Source: Microbacterium neungamense (GTDB lineage Bacteria; Actinomycetota; Actinomycetes; Actinomycetales; Microbacteriaceae). From it: a DNA stretch of 64,000 nt. The position numbers and the translations under genes were made by a program. The notes beneath the pieces are model-generated. The model worked only from the letters and a program-made list of their open reading frames with translations. It was not told the origin of the DNA and did not search any database. The stretch covers positions 930,001 to 994,000 of the forward strand of contig NZ_CP069717.1 of NCBI RefSeq assembly GCF_024971095.1, given 5' to 3'. Position 1 is the first letter of the stretch; each line of letters begins with the position of its first letter. Shown here in pieces: positions 31,720 to 41,175 of the stretch.

Positions 31720-32715
31720 TCAGATGCCGGCGCCGGGACGGATGATCCCGACGTCCTTGCCGCCGCCGCGGACGGTCAGCGGCAGCTGTGCGGCCAGCGC
31801 GGCGACGTCGGCCTCGGCGAGAGCGCCGGCGCGGGCCAGGAGCGTGGCGGCGACGATCGTCGCGGCGCGGCCGTTGCCGTCGAGCATCTTCAGCGCGACG
31901 GTCGCCCCGTTCGGCGCCACCATCACCATGACGCCCTCGGCCCCGACCTTCGCGAACACGCCCAGCGACTCGATCGCGAGGGTGTCCGGCTCGCCCGGGC
32001 CGGCGATGGTCCACGGGTTCTCCCGCACCACGCGGACCAGCGTGCCCGCGACCCGGTGCAGTGCGAACGGGGAGCGCTCGGAGGCCGTGCCGATGCGGTG
32101 GATGCCGCGGGCGAGGCCGGTCAGGGTGACCGCGTGCACGGGTGCGCCGCATCCGTCCACCGCGGTGTGCGCGACCTTCTCACCGGTGAGCCGCTCGACG
32201 ACCTCGCGGATGTGCACCTGGAGCGGGTGCGCCGGGTCGAGGTAGCCGTCGGTGGGCCAGCCGGTGGCGACGCAGGCGCGCAGCATGAGGGCGTGCTTGC
32301 CCGAGCAGTTCATCCGGAGGCGAGACTTCTCCGCGTGGTCGCGGATCAGCTCCCAGCGGGTGCGCGCGTCGGAGGGCCAGTCCGGAGGGCATCCCAGGTC
32401 GTCTTCGGTGAGGCCGCCCGCGGCGAGCACCTCTCGCACCACTTCGACGTGCCGGTCGGTGCCGGAATGGCTGGCCGTGCCCAGCGCCAGCTGCTCGCCG
32501 TCGAGGGCGGCGCCGGCGGTGACGCACGCGATCGCCTGCAGCGGTTTGAGGCTGGAGCGGGGGAGGATCAGCGCGTCGACGTCGCCGTGCCGGGCGATCA
32601 GGTCCCCGTCCGGGGAGAGCACGACGGCCGCACCGGCATGACGTGATTCTACGAAGCCGCTGCGTTCCACGACGGCGAGTTCGACGGCATCCGCGACGGT
32701 GAGAGTCTCCAGCAC
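31720..32715 (-). CDS. asparaginase II-like protein
   Basis: A 331-residue member of the bacterial 'asparaginase' family (Pfam Asparaginase_II), unrelated to classic type I/II L-asparaginases. Typical segments are SSLKPLQAIACV, LALGTASHSGTDRHVEVV, NCSGKHALMLRACVATGWP and VDGCGAPVHAVTLTGLARG. GTG 32715 is 7 nt after minus-strand TAGGCT (32728-32723), supporting a leaderless start. It is divergent from the osmC-like gene. The stop is about 54 bp from the ald start, so the two minus genes could be co-transcribed. Confidence 0.88.
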   Translation of the reverse strand: MLETLTVADAVELAVVERSGFVESRHAGAAVVLSPDGDLIARHGDVDALILPRSSLKPLQAIACVTAGAALDGEQLALGTASHSGTDRHVEVVREVLAAGGLTEDDLGCPPDWPSDARTRWELIRDHAEKSRLRMNCSGKHALMLRACVATGWPTDGYLDPAHPLQVHIREVVERLTGEKVAHTAVDGCGAPVHAVTLTGLARGIHRIGTASERSPFALHRVAGTLVRVVRENPWTIAGPGEPDTLAIESLGVFAKVGAEGVMVMVAPNGATVALKMLDGNGRAATIVAATLLARAGALAEADVAALAAQLPLTVRGGGKDVGIIRPGAGI

Positions 32716-32722
32716 GCCCTCC

Positions 32723-32728
32723 AGCCTA
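32723..32728 (-). promoter_or_regulatory. -10 element of leaderless asparaginase-like gene
   Basis: TAGGCT on the minus strand, 7 nt before GTG 32715. A plus-strand CAGACT (32744-32749) lies 6 nt before the divergent ATG 32756. Confidence 0.5.
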
Positions 32729-32755
32729 TCGCCGACGCCGTGACAGACTGTGGCC

Positions 32756-33241
32756 ATGGCCACTCCGCTCGGGGAACACCGCTACGCCCTCACCGCCACC
32801 TGGACCGGGAACCGGGGAACCGGCACCAGCGGCTACCGCGACTACTCCCGCGACGTCACGCTGCGCATCCCGGGCAAGCCGGACCTGCTCGCCTCGTCCG
32901 ACAAGCCGTTCCGCGGCGACCCGTCGCGGTGGAACCCGGAGGACCTGCTGCTGGCCGCGCTGTCCGAGTGCCACCTGCTGTCCTACCTGCACGCCTGTGT
33001 CACCGCCGGCGTCGTGGTCACCGCGTACCGGGACGAGGCGGCCGGGGTGATGCGGGAGGACGGCCGCGGCGGCGGAGCGTTCACCGAGGTGGTGCTGCGA
33101 CCGCGGGTCGTCGTCGCCGAGCCGTCGATGATCCCGGCGGCGGAGGAGGCGCACCACCGGGCGCACGAGTGGTGCTTCATCGCGAACTCGGTGAACTTCC
33201 CGGTGCGCCACGAAGCGGTGGTCACCGCCGACGGACCCTGA
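32756..33241 (+). CDS. OsmC-family protein
   Basis: A 161-residue protein of the OsmC/Ohr hydroperoxide-reductase fold. The first catalytic-type cysteine is in LLLAALSECHLLSYLHAC; a second candidate lies in EWCFIANSVNFPV, as in the YhfA/OsmC-like branch. The basic segment and ordering fit a dimeric peroxidase, but the substrate is unknown. The stop codon is formed inside the repeat at 33233-33275. Confidence 0.85.
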   Translation: MATPLGEHRYALTATWTGNRGTGTSGYRDYSRDVTLRIPGKPDLLASSDKPFRGDPSRWNPEDLLLAALSECHLLSYLHACVTAGVVVTAYRDEAAGVMREDGRGGGAFTEVVLRPRVVVAEPSMIPAAEEAHHRAHEWCFIANSVNFPVRHEAVVTADGP

Positions 33242-33275
33242 GCCGGTCGAAGGACCCTAGCGTGTCGAAGGGTCC
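33233..33275. repeat. degenerate GGACCCT...TCGAAGG palindromic repeat
   Basis: Two GGACCCT copies (33233-33239, 33252-33258), each followed or preceded by GTCGAAGG-like sequence, can pair with AGGGTCC (33269-33275). It lies between the converging osmC-like and plsC-like genes and overlaps the osmC stop. Similar TCGA-centred palindromes recur in many actinobacterial genomes (from memory). Confidence 0.6.
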
Positions 33276-33292
33276 GCGACCTCTCGCGGTGA

Positions 33293-34063
33293 TTACCGCC
33301 GCTCGTGCGGGAGGACCTGCTTGATCTTCTCGATCGGCGTCTGCGCGGGCGGCTCGTTGTAGACCCCCGCGAGCTCCTGGCCGGAGAGGGCGTGGATCGC
33401 CGCCATGATCTCGTCGGTCGCCTGACGGCGCGCCCGCCCGCTCGAAGCGGCGCCATGCACCGACAGATCGAGCGGCCGGCCGAAGCGGACGGTCACCCGC
33501 TCGTTCAGCGACGGCATCGACGCACCGACCGGCATCACCCGGTCGGTGCCGATCAGCCCCACCGGGACCACCGGCGCCCCCGTCTGCAGCGCGAGGAACG
33601 CGACCCCGGTGCGGCCCTTGTACAGGCGGCCGTCGGTGGAGCGGGTGCCCTCCGGGTAGAGCGCGACGGCGAGCCCGTCCTCCAGCAGCCGGCGCTGCTG
33701 ATCCAGCGCGTCAAGCGCCGCCTGCCCGGCGCCGCGGCGGACCGGGATCGCCCCGACCGAGGTGAAGAACAGCCGCGACAGGGCGCCGCGCAGCCCGGGG
33801 CCGTCGAAGTAGCTCGACTTGGCCAGGAAGTGCACCGGGCGGGGAGCGGCGACGGGGATCGCGATGGAGTCGATGAAGGACAGGTGGTTGCTCGCGAAGA
33901 TGACCGGCCCGGTGCGTGGGACGTTCTCGCGGCCTTCCACGTGCGGCCGGTACACGGCGCGGGCCAGCGGGGCGGCGACGAGGCGGCCGAAGAAGTAGGC
34001 CAGACCTGCGCGGCGGGGCGTCGGGGCATCCGATGCGGCGGCATCCACCTGATCAGAGGTCAT
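33293..34063 (-). CDS. 1-acyl-sn-glycerol-3-phosphate acyltransferase (PlsC family)
   Basis: A 256-residue membrane-associated acyltransferase converting lysophosphatidate to phosphatidate. Block I NHLSFID carries the HX4D catalytic pair, block II is GAIPVRRG, and block III is the glycerophosphate-binding LYPEGTRSTDG. ATG 34063 lies 6 nt after minus-strand TACGCT, so a leaderless mRNA is likely. Substrate preference cannot be read from sequence. Confidence 0.9.
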   Translation of the reverse strand: MTSDQVDAAASDAPTPRRAGLAYFFGRLVAAPLARAVYRPHVEGRENVPRTGPVIFASNHLSFIDSIAIPVAAPRPVHFLAKSSYFDGPGLRGALSRLFFTSVGAIPVRRGAGQAALDALDQQRRLLEDGLAVALYPEGTRSTDGRLYKGRTGVAFLALQTGAPVVPVGLIGTDRVMPVGASMPSLNERVTVRFGRPLDLSVHGAASSGRARRQATDEIMAAIHALSGQELAGVYNEPPAQTPIEKIKQVLPHERR

Positions 34064-34069
34064 CCGAGA

Positions 34070-34075
34070 AGCGTA
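34070..34075 (-). promoter_or_regulatory. -10 element of leaderless plsC-like gene
   Basis: TACGCT on the minus strand, 6 nt before ATG 34063. Confidence 0.5.
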
Positions 34076-34186
34076 ACCGGAGGAACATGCCGGGCACGGC
34101 ATGGCCGGCGGGCCGTCCGCGTTCAGCGCGGGCAAAGACGCGTGGGGGATGATGGTGCTTTCCGTCCGCGATCCCGAGGTCTCATC

Positions 34187-35164
34187 GTGCGCCTGCGTCC
34201 CGTCGCCCTCCTGTCCACCATCGCCCTCGCCGGCGTGCTGCTGACCGCGTGCGCGGGTGAGGGGGACGCCGAGGCGACGCCGACGCCGTCCGCGGAGTCC
34301 TCGTGCGTGCTCGACAAGAAGTCCGGTCCCGGGTCGGATGCGGTGCAGGTGGAGGGCTCCGGCCTGGAGGCGAAGGTCACGGTGCCCGCCGGCACCGAAT
34401 TCGCGGATGCGGAGCGCACGGTCGTCTCGAAGGGGGACGGCGAGGACGTGCTCCCGGGCGATCTCATCTCGGTGCGCTACCAGCTGGTCGACGCGGTCAC
34501 CAATCAGGTGCTCGGCACCTCCGAGCGCGGGCCCGACGGCGTGCTGCCGGTGCTGCTGAACCCGAACCAGCAGCAGCAGCTGTACGACTTCACGCAGTCC
34601 TCGATCTTCCTCGTGGCGGCCGAGTGCGAGCCGATCGGCTCCGAGATCGTGCTGACGCTGCCGAGCTCCATGCTCGGCGAGGGCCAGAACCCGGTCGCGC
34701 TGTACGTGCAGACCCTGGAGAAGCTCCCCACGGTCGCGAAGGGCGCCGAGCAGGAGCCGCAGGACGGCATGGCGACTGTGAAGCTGGACGACAAGGGCGA
34801 GCCGACCATCGGCATCCCCGAGGGCGACGCACCCACCGAGACCACCCTCGCCGTGCTGAAGAAGGGCGACGGCGCGGTGGTCGGCGCGGGCGACCTCGTC
34901 ACCGTGCAGTACCGCGGCGTGAAGTGGAGCGACGGCGAGGAGTTCGACTCCACCTGGACCAATGCGGCCTTCCCCGCCCAGTTCCCGGCGAGCGGTGTCG
35001 TCACCGGCTTCCGGAAGGGCCTCGAGGGGCAGACCGTCGGTTCGCAGGTGCTCGTCGAGATCCCGCCCGCCGAGGGGTACGGCGCGGCCGCCGAGCACGA
35101 GCTCAAGGAGGAGACGCTCGTCTTCGTGATCGACATCCTGGGCACCACGCCGCTGGAGCAGTGA
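34187..35164 (+). CDS. FKBP-type peptidyl-prolyl isomerase lipoprotein
   Basis: A 325-residue exported protein. The signal peptide ends in a lipobox (LAGVLLTAC, about residues 12-20), predicting a lipid anchor outside the membrane. A first FKBP-like half (GDLISVRYQLVDAVTNQ) looks degenerate. The second half is canonical (VTVQYRGVKWSDGEEFDSTW, then VLVEIPPAEGYG) and should help fold secreted proteins. GTG 34187 has CGAGG 8 nt upstream. Confidence 0.88.
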   Translation: MRLRPVALLSTIALAGVLLTACAGEGDAEATPTPSAESSCVLDKKSGPGSDAVQVEGSGLEAKVTVPAGTEFADAERTVVSKGDGEDVLPGDLISVRYQLVDAVTNQVLGTSERGPDGVLPVLLNPNQQQQLYDFTQSSIFLVAAECEPIGSEIVLTLPSSMLGEGQNPVALYVQTLEKLPTVAKGAEQEPQDGMATVKLDDKGEPTIGIPEGDAPTETTLAVLKKGDGAVVGAGDLVTVQYRGVKWSDGEEFDSTWTNAAFPAQFPASGVVTGFRKGLEGQTVGSQVLVEIPPAEGYGAAAEHELKEETLVFVIDILGTTPLEQ

Positions 35165-35182
35165 TCGCCCGCTGACACGGCC

Positions 35183-35188
35183 TAGGCT
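35183..35188 (+). promoter_or_regulatory. -10 element of leaderless dxr
   Basis: TAGGCT, 6 nt, then ATG 35195. Confidence 0.55.
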
Positions 35189-35194
35189 GGCGGC

Positions 35195-36277
35195 ATGCGT
35201 CGCGTCATCGTCCTCGGCTCCACCGGCTCCATCGGCACTCAGGCGCTGGACGTCATCCGCGCCAACCCGCGGCGATTCGAGCTGGTCGGCGTCGCCGCGG
35301 GCTCGAACGCCGAGCTGCTTGCGCAGCAGGCCGCGGAGTTCCGGGTGGAGAGCACCGCGCTCGGCGCCGCCGAGGCGGAGCAGCTGGTGCGCGACGTGGA
35401 GGCGGACGTCGTCCTGAACGCCATCACCGGCTCGATCGGGCTGGGGGCCACGCTCGCCGCGCTGAAGGCGGGGCGGACCCTCGCGCTGGCCAACAAGGAG
35501 TCGCTCATCGTCGGCGGCGAGCTGGTGCTCGCCGCCGCGGCCCCGGACCAGATCGTTCCGGTCGACTCGGAGCACTCCGCCCTCGCCCAGGCTCTGCGCT
35601 CCGGCGGTCCGGGTGAGGTCAGGCGGCTGATCGTCACGGCATCCGGCGGACCGTTCCGTGGACGCAGCCGGGAGGACATGGCGGATGTCACACCCGCCGA
35701 GGCGCTGGCGCACCCGACGTGGGACATGGGCCGCGTCATCACGACCAACTCGGCGACCCTGGTGAACAAGGGGCTGGAGGTGATCGAGGCGCACCTGCTG
35801 TTCGGCGTGCCCTACGACGACATCGAGGTGGTCGTGCACCCGCAGTCGATCGTGCACTCGATGGTCGAGTTCGTCGACGGGTCCACCATCGCCCAGGCGT
35901 CCCCGCCCGATATGCGGCTGCCGATCTCGCTCGGGCTGGACTGGCCGCACCGCGTCGGCGGCGTCGGACGCCCGCTGGACTGGCGGACGGCGACCAGTTG
36001 GACGTTCGAGCCCCTCGACGACGAGGCGTTCCCGGCGGTCGCGCTCGCGAAGGCGGTCGGGCGTGCCGGTGAGACGTTCCCGGCGGTGTACAACGCCGCC
36101 AACGAGCAGGCGGTGGACGCGTTCCACGAAGGTCGGCTGCCGTTCCTCGGCATCGTCGACACGATCCAGCGCGTGATCGACGCTCACGAGCCCCCCGAGA
36201 CGCTCACGATCGACACTCTGGCGGAGGCCGAGCGCTGGGCCCGCGCCAAGGCCGACGCCCTCATCGCCGCCTCCTGA
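35195..36277 (+). CDS. dxr: 1-deoxy-D-xylulose-5-phosphate reductoisomerase
   Basis: A 360-residue NADPH enzyme of the MEP isoprenoid pathway making 2-C-methyl-D-erythritol 4-phosphate. The NADPH site is [15 protein letters not shown]. Metal and substrate motifs are [26 protein letters not shown] and TASGGPFRG. ispG, two steps on in the same pathway, lies 5 kb downstream, with rseP between; this dxr-rseP-ispG order is typical of actinobacteria, here opened by two minus-strand genes. Confidence 0.97.
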   Translation: MRRVIVLGSTGSIGTQALDVIRANPRRFELVGVAAGSNAELLAQQAAEFRVESTALGAAEAEQLVRDVEADVVLNAITGSIGLGATLAALKAGRTLALANKESLIVGGELVLAAAAPDQIVPVDSEHSALAQALRSGGPGEVRRLIVTASGGPFRGRSREDMADVTPAEALAHPTWDMGRVITTNSATLVNKGLEVIEAHLLFGVPYDDIEVVVHPQSIVHSMVEFVDGSTIAQASPPDMRLPISLGLDWPHRVGGVGRPLDWRTATSWTFEPLDDEAFPAVALAKAVGRAGETFPAVYNAANEQAVDAFHEGRLPFLGIVDTIQRVIDAHEPPETLTIDTLAEAERWARAKADALIAAS

Positions 36278-36330
36278 CCCCCACGACCGATCCGATCCCC
36301 CGGATCCCCTCCCGGGGTCGGGGCGCGCTG

Positions 36331-37932
36331 TCAGTCGTCGTAGGGGACGGGCCAGCGCGGCTCGGGGACGGGCCAGCCGGCGTCGCGCAGGGCGCGGCGG
36401 GCGAGCTCGCGGGCGGAGTAGGGCGTGCGCACCCCGCGGATGTCGCGGTAGTCCTGGTGTCCGGGGCCGGCCCACAGGATCGCGTCGCCCTCGCCGACCA
36501 GGCCGACCGCGGCCACGATCGCCTCCTCGGGCGGGGAGTACTCGTGGATCTCGGCATCCGGACGCGCCCGCCGGGCGCCCTCGACGAGAGTCCTCCGGAT
36601 CGACGCCGGGTCCTCGAACCGCGGATGGTGGTCGGTGACCACCAGGATGTCGCTGCCCTCCACGGCCGTGCGGGCCATGTCGTACCGCTTGGTGGCGTCG
36701 CGGTCGCCGTCCGCGCCGAACAGCATCAGCACCTTGCCGGGCGTCACCCGGCGCACCGCGGCGAGCGTCTTCTCGAACGCGTCGGGGGAGTGCCCGAAGT
36801 CGACGTACACGGCCGGTCCCCGCTCGCCGGAGACGAACTCGGTCCGCCCGGGCAGGTACGCGCGGATGCCGCCGTCCCGCTCCAGTCCGCCGGCGATCCG
36901 CTCCCACGAGTAGCCGCCCTCGAGCAGCATCACGATCGCGAGCCCGGCGTTCGCGGCCATGTGCGGGCCGATCACCGGCACCGTCGTGGTCAGCCGGCCC
37001 TGCGGCCCGGCCAGGGTGAACACGGTGCCGTTCTGCCGCTCGTCGTCGATCGTGACCACCCAGTCGGCCGCGGCCGCGGCATCCGCGTCGGCGGCGATCG
37101 CCGGCGTGCCCACGGTGACCACGGGGATGCCGGCCTCGGCCACCACCCGCGCACCGGCCGGGGAGTCCAGGCACACCACGCCGCGGCGGGCGCGGTCCGG
37201 CTGGAACAGCGGCAGCTTCGCCCGGAAGTACTCCTCCATGTCGGCGTAGTCGTCGAGGTGGTCGTGCGACAGGTTGGTGAAGCCGGCGACGTCGAACACG
37301 ATCCCGTCCACGCGATGACGCGACAGCGCCTGTGCGCTCACCTCGACCGCCACCGCCTCCACCGCGCGCTCGCGCATCAAGGCCAGCAGCGCGTGCATCT
37401 CGGATGCCTCGGGCGTGGTCAGCCGCGACACGATCACCTGTCCCGCGATGTGCCGCTCCGCGGTGGACGACAGCCCGGTGACGACCCCGAGCTGATCGAG
37501 GATGCCCTCGAGCAGGTGCGACACGCTGGTCTTGCCGTTCGTGCCGGTGGTGCCGAACAGCAGCGGCAGCGGGTCGTCCGCGCCGGTGCCGTACACCCAG
37601 GCGCTCAGCGCGCCGAGGACCCCGCGGGGGTCGTCCACGACCACGATCGGCAGACCGGCGGATGCCGCGAGCTCGGCGCCGGCGGCATCCGTGATGATCG
37701 CGACGGCGCCCTTCTCGGCCGCGGTCCCCGCGAACTCCGCGCCGTGCCGGTTCACCCCCTGGATCGCCACGAACGCCTCCCCGGCCCGGAGGTCGGCGGT
37801 GGCGAGGGTGATCCCGCTGAGGTGGACGTCGGCGATGTCGCCGCGGACGTCACGGGCGAAGCGGTCGGCGAGCTCGGCCAGGGCGCGACGGGGTGGGTCG
37901 GCGGGGCGGAGCACAGGAGGAAGGTTGCTCAT
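36331..37932 (-). CDS. MurE-like UDP-MurNAc-peptide ligase with unusual specificity motif
   Basis: A 533-residue Mur ligase. The P-loop is GTTGTNGKTSV (residues 127-137). The central domain has TTPEASEMHALL and FTNLSHDHLDDY, and the C-terminal domain has YVDFGHSPDAFEKTL. It should add a diamino or other amino acid to UDP-MurNAc-L-Ala-D-Glu. At the usual DNPR motif of meso-DAP enzymes it reads DHHPR (residues 434-438). B-type peptidoglycan of Microbacteriaceae lacks DAP at position 3, so a different substrate is plausible. It lies outside any dcw cluster seen here, so it may be a second paralogue. Confidence 0.85.
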   Translation of the reverse strand: MSNLPPVLRPADPPRRALAELADRFARDVRGDIADVHLSGITLATADLRAGEAFVAIQGVNRHGAEFAGTAAEKGAVAIITDAAGAELAASAGLPIVVVDDPRGVLGALSAWVYGTGADDPLPLLFGTTGTNGKTSVSHLLEGILDQLGVVTGLSSTAERHIAGQVIVSRLTTPEASEMHALLALMRERAVEAVAVEVSAQALSRHRVDGIVFDVAGFTNLSHDHLDDYADMEEYFRAKLPLFQPDRARRGVVCLDSPAGARVVAEAGIPVVTVGTPAIAADADAAAAADWVVTIDDERQNGTVFTLAGPQGRLTTTVPVIGPHMAANAGLAIVMLLEGGYSWERIAGGLERDGGIRAYLPGRTEFVSGERGPAVYVDFGHSPDAFEKTLAAVRRVTPGKVLMLFGADGDRDATKRYDMARTAVEGSDILVVTDHHPRFEDPASIRRTLVEGARRARPDAEIHEYSPPEEAIVAAVGLVGEGDAILWAGPGHQDYRDIRGVRTPYSARELARRALRDAGWPVPEPRWPVPYDD

Positions 37933-37980
37933 GTCGCATCCATGTTCTCACGCGGTCATCGCGCGGCATGTGCGGGGCGT

Positions 37981-37986
37981 TAGCGT
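37981..37986 (+). promoter_or_regulatory. -10 element of leaderless rseP
   Basis: TAGCGT, 6 nt, then GTG 37993. Confidence 0.5.
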
Positions 37987-37992
37987 GGACGG

Positions 37993-39279
37993 GTGGAAAC
38001 CCTGCTGTATCTGGGCGGCATCCTGTTCATGCTCGTCGGTCTCGGCCTGTCCATCGGGCTGCACGAGATCGGGCACCTCGTGCCCGCGAAGCTGTTCGGC
38101 GTGCGGGTCGGCCAGTACATGATCGGGTTCGGCCCCCGGCTGTGGTCCCGGCGCATCGGCGAGACCGAGTACGGCGTGAAGGCGCTGCCGCTGGGCGGGT
38201 TCATCTCGATGTCGGGCATGTATCCGCCGTCGGACGTCTCCGGCCCCGCCAAGGGCGTCTTCCGCACCCTCGTGCAGGACGCCCGCACCGCGAACGACGA
38301 GACCATCGCGGACGGGGAGCAGCATCGCGTGTTCTACCGGCTGCCGGTGTGGAAGCGCATCGTGGTGATGCTCGGCGGGCCGCTGATGAACCTCGTCCTC
38401 GGCATCCTCGTCTTCACGGTCCTCGCCTCCGGGATCGGCATCCAGCAGGCCACGACGACCGTGGCCGCGGTCAGCGAGTGCGTGCTGCCGGCCGCGTCGG
38501 AGCCGACCGAGTGCGGCCCGGGCGACCCGCCCGCGCCGGCCGCCGAGGCCGGCATCCGTCCCGGCGACGAACTGGTGAGCGTCGGCGGCGCCCGCACCGA
38601 GACGTTCGCCGAGGCGTCGGCGATCATCCAGGCCTCGCCGGGCGAGCCGCTGCCGGTCGTCGTGCGCCGGGACGGCGAGGAGGTGCACCTGACGCTCACC
38701 CCGGTCACCGCCGAGCGGGAGTTCGCCGAGGACGGCAGGACCGTGGTCCGCGAGGTCGGCTACGCCGGCGTGTCCGCGCAGGTCGCGTACGTGGCGCAGC
38801 CGATCGGCACCGGCCCGGCGCTGGCACTGCAGCAGGCCGGCGCGGTGACCTCGATGATCGCCACCCTGCCGGTGCGGCTGTGGGACATCGGGGTCGCCCT
38901 GTTCACCGATCGCGAGCGCGACCCGAACGGCCCGCTCAGCGTCGTCGGGGTCGGCCGCATCGCCGGTGAGGTGGCGGCGACGGATGCCCCGGTGCTGAAC
39001 CGCCTGGTGGTGCTGCTGAACCTGCTCGGCGCGCTCAACATCGCGCTGTTCGTGTTCAACATGATCCCGCTGCTGCCGCTGGACGGCGGACACATCGTCG
39101 TCGCGCTGTGGGACGGTCTGCGCCGGGCGTGGGCGCGCCTCACCGGTCGCCCGGAGCCGGGGCCGGTGGATGCCACGCGCCTGGTGCCGCTGACGGTGAT
39201 CGTCGCCGCGGTGCTGATCGGGATGGGCGCGCTGCTGCTCATCGCCGACCTGGTGAAACCGGTCGATCTGTTCGGCTGA
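37993..39279 (+). CDS. M50-family site-2 protease (RseP/Rip1-like)
   Basis: A 428-residue intramembrane zinc metalloprotease. The zinc site is HEIGH in the first membrane helix (about residues 25-29), and the third ligand is in NMIPLLPLDGGHIV near the C-terminus. A PDZ domain lies between (about residues 180-240, AGIRPGDELVSVGG). Relatives cut anti-sigma factors; targets here are unknown. It sits between dxr and ispG as in other actinobacteria. Confidence 0.93.
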   Translation: METLLYLGGILFMLVGLGLSIGLHEIGHLVPAKLFGVRVGQYMIGFGPRLWSRRIGETEYGVKALPLGGFISMSGMYPPSDVSGPAKGVFRTLVQDARTANDETIADGEQHRVFYRLPVWKRIVVMLGGPLMNLVLGILVFTVLASGIGIQQATTTVAAVSECVLPAASEPTECGPGDPPAPAAEAGIRPGDELVSVGGARTETFAEASAIIQASPGEPLPVVVRRDGEEVHLTLTPVTAEREFAEDGRTVVREVGYAGVSAQVAYVAQPIGTGPALALQQAGAVTSMIATLPVRLWDIGVALFTDRERDPNGPLSVVGVGRIAGEVAATDAPVLNRLVVLLNLLGALNIALFVFNMIPLLPLDGGHIVVALWDGLRRAWARLTGRPEPGPVDATRLVPLTVIVAAVLIGMGALLLIADLVKPVDLFG

Positions 39280-39283
39280 CGGT

Positions 39284-41146
39284 TCAGCCGAGCGCGTGCG
39301 CGACCAGCCGGTGCAGGGTGCGGATGCCGTCGCGGGACAGGATCGACTCCAGGTGGCCCTGCACGCTCGCGAAGCGCTCGCCGCGGAGCGCGTAGACGTC
39401 GCCGGACCCGGCATCCGCCGACACCTCCGCGGGCCCCACAGCGCCGGTGCCCGGCGCGACGCGCGCCGTGAACGTGTTGTAGAAGCCGACCGACGCCTCC
39501 TCCTCGAACACGGGGACCGTCTTCTGCACACCCTGATGCGGCGCGTTCAGCGGCACCAGCGGGATGCCGAGCCGGTCGGCGAGGATCTGGTGGCTCAGGC
39601 ACACCGCGAGCAGCGGGCGCCCGGCATCCATCCGCCGCGCGACGACCTCCCGCATCCGCGCGATCCGCGGCGACGAGCCGTCCCGCGGGTCGCCCGGTCC
39701 GGGACCGGCCACGACGAGCTCGGCGGCGTCCACCGCGGCATCCGCCACCTCGTCCCACGGCGCGATCGTGACGTCCAGCCCGAGGTGGCGCAGCTGGTGC
39801 GCCAGCATGGTGGTGAACCGGTCCTCGGCGTCCACCACGAGTGCGCGGTGCCCCGCGAACGGACCCGTGCCCGGGGCCTCCTGCGGCTGCAGCCAGAAGT
39901 CGGCCAGCCTCGCGTTGCGGGAGGCGAGCAGCGCGGCGATCTCCGGGTCGTCGGCGAGCGGACGCGGCACGGTCGGGGCATCCGGGTCCTCCTGCGCCTC
40001 GGCGACGTGGTCGCGCTCGATCGCGCCGATCGCCCCCAGCACGCCCGCGGCCTTCCCGTGCGTCTCGCCGACCTCGCCGAGCGGGTCGGAGTGCCGCACC
40101 AGGGTCGCGCCGACCGGCACCCGCAGGCGCCCGCCGTCGATGTACACGGTGCGGATCAGGATGGGGGCGTCGAGGTCGTGTCCGCCGTGCGCGTTGGGGG
40201 TGAACAGCGCGGCGACGCCGGAGTAGTAGCCCCGCGGCTCCCGTTCGTGCCGGCGGATGACGGCGCACGCGTTCTGCATGGGGGAGCCGGTCACGGTCGG
40301 GGCGAACATGGTCTCGCGCAGGACGTCGCGCGGGTCGAGCCGGCTGCGGCCGCGGAGCATGTACTCGGTGTGGGTGAGGCGCGACATCTCCTTGAGGTGC
40401 GGTCCGGTGATGCGCCCGCCGTCCGAGCAGACGGCGCTCATCATCTTCAGCTCCTCGTCGACCACCATGAACAGCTCCTCGGTCTCCTTGGTGGAGGAGA
40501 GGAACTCCGTCAGCGACTCCTTGGTGGCGCCGCCGGCCGGATGCCGGAACGTGCCCGAGATCGGGTTCATGGTGACCACGCCGTCGCGGGCGACGACGTG
40601 CGCCTCCGGGCTCGCGCCGACCGCGATGTGACCCGGGGTGACCACCGCGAAGGTCCAGTAAGCGCCGCGCTCGTGCTCGAGCAGCGCGCGGAACCAGGTG
40701 AGCGCGGCGGTGCGGTCGTCCCCGTCGAAGGAGGCGGTGTAGTCGCGGCGGATGACGAAGTTCGCCCCCTCGCCGCGGCCGATCTCGTCGGCGATCACCC
40801 GCTCCACGATCCCGGCGTACTCCTCGTCGGACAGGTCGAAGCCGCCGTCGCGCAGCGGGATCGGCGCATCCGGCAGCTGGGCGAGCAGCTCTGCCGTCGG
40901 GATGTGCTCGTGCGTCGCGACGAGCAGGCAGCGCAGCGGGGTGCCGTCGTCCTGCGCCTCGAACCCGCGCTCGCGCACCTGCCGGTACGGCACCATCGCG
41001 AACACCTCGCGGGCGCTGCCGTCGTCGTCGAGCGGGATGTCGGCGAGCAGGTCGACGTCGACCACCTCGCCGGTGAGCAGCTCCACGGTGTCGGCGCCGT
41101 CGCGTGCGATGAGCACGTACGAGGTGCTGGGGTCGGCCAGCTTCAT
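39284..41146 (-). CDS. fused anthranilate synthase (TrpE-TrpG, PhzE-like)
   Basis: A 620-residue fusion. The N-terminal chorismate-binding domain has AYWTFAVVTPGHIAVGASPE, MNPISGTFRHP and APTVTGSPMQNACAVI. The C-terminal class I glutamine amidotransferase has its nucleophile in LAVCLSHQ (Cys516) and the His-Glu pair in SVQGHLESIL. It should make anthranilate (or an aminodeoxy product, as PhzE does) from chorismate and glutamine. ATG 41146 has AGGAG 5 nt upstream. The preceding 110 bp form a Trp-codon attenuator, which argues for tryptophan synthesis. Confidence 0.9.
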   Translation of the reverse strand: MKLADPSTSYVLIARDGADTVELLTGEVVDVDLLADIPLDDDGSAREVFAMVPYRQVRERGFEAQDDGTPLRCLLVATHEHIPTAELLAQLPDAPIPLRDGGFDLSDEEYAGIVERVIADEIGRGEGANFVIRRDYTASFDGDDRTAALTWFRALLEHERGAYWTFAVVTPGHIAVGASPEAHVVARDGVVTMNPISGTFRHPAGGATKESLTEFLSSTKETEELFMVVDEELKMMSAVCSDGGRITGPHLKEMSRLTHTEYMLRGRSRLDPRDVLRETMFAPTVTGSPMQNACAVIRRHEREPRGYYSGVAALFTPNAHGGHDLDAPILIRTVYIDGGRLRVPVGATLVRHSDPLGEVGETHGKAAGVLGAIGAIERDHVAEAQEDPDAPTVPRPLADDPEIAALLASRNARLADFWLQPQEAPGTGPFAGHRALVVDAEDRFTTMLAHQLRHLGLDVTIAPWDEVADAAVDAAELVVAGPGPGDPRDGSSPRIARMREVVARRMDAGRPLLAVCLSHQILADRLGIPLVPLNAPHQGVQKTVPVFEEEASVGFYNTFTARVAPGTGAVGPAEVSADAGSGDVYALRGERFASVQGHLESILSRDGIRTLHRLVAHALG

Positions 41147-41175
41147 GGTTCTCCTGGATTCCGGGCGGCCAGACG

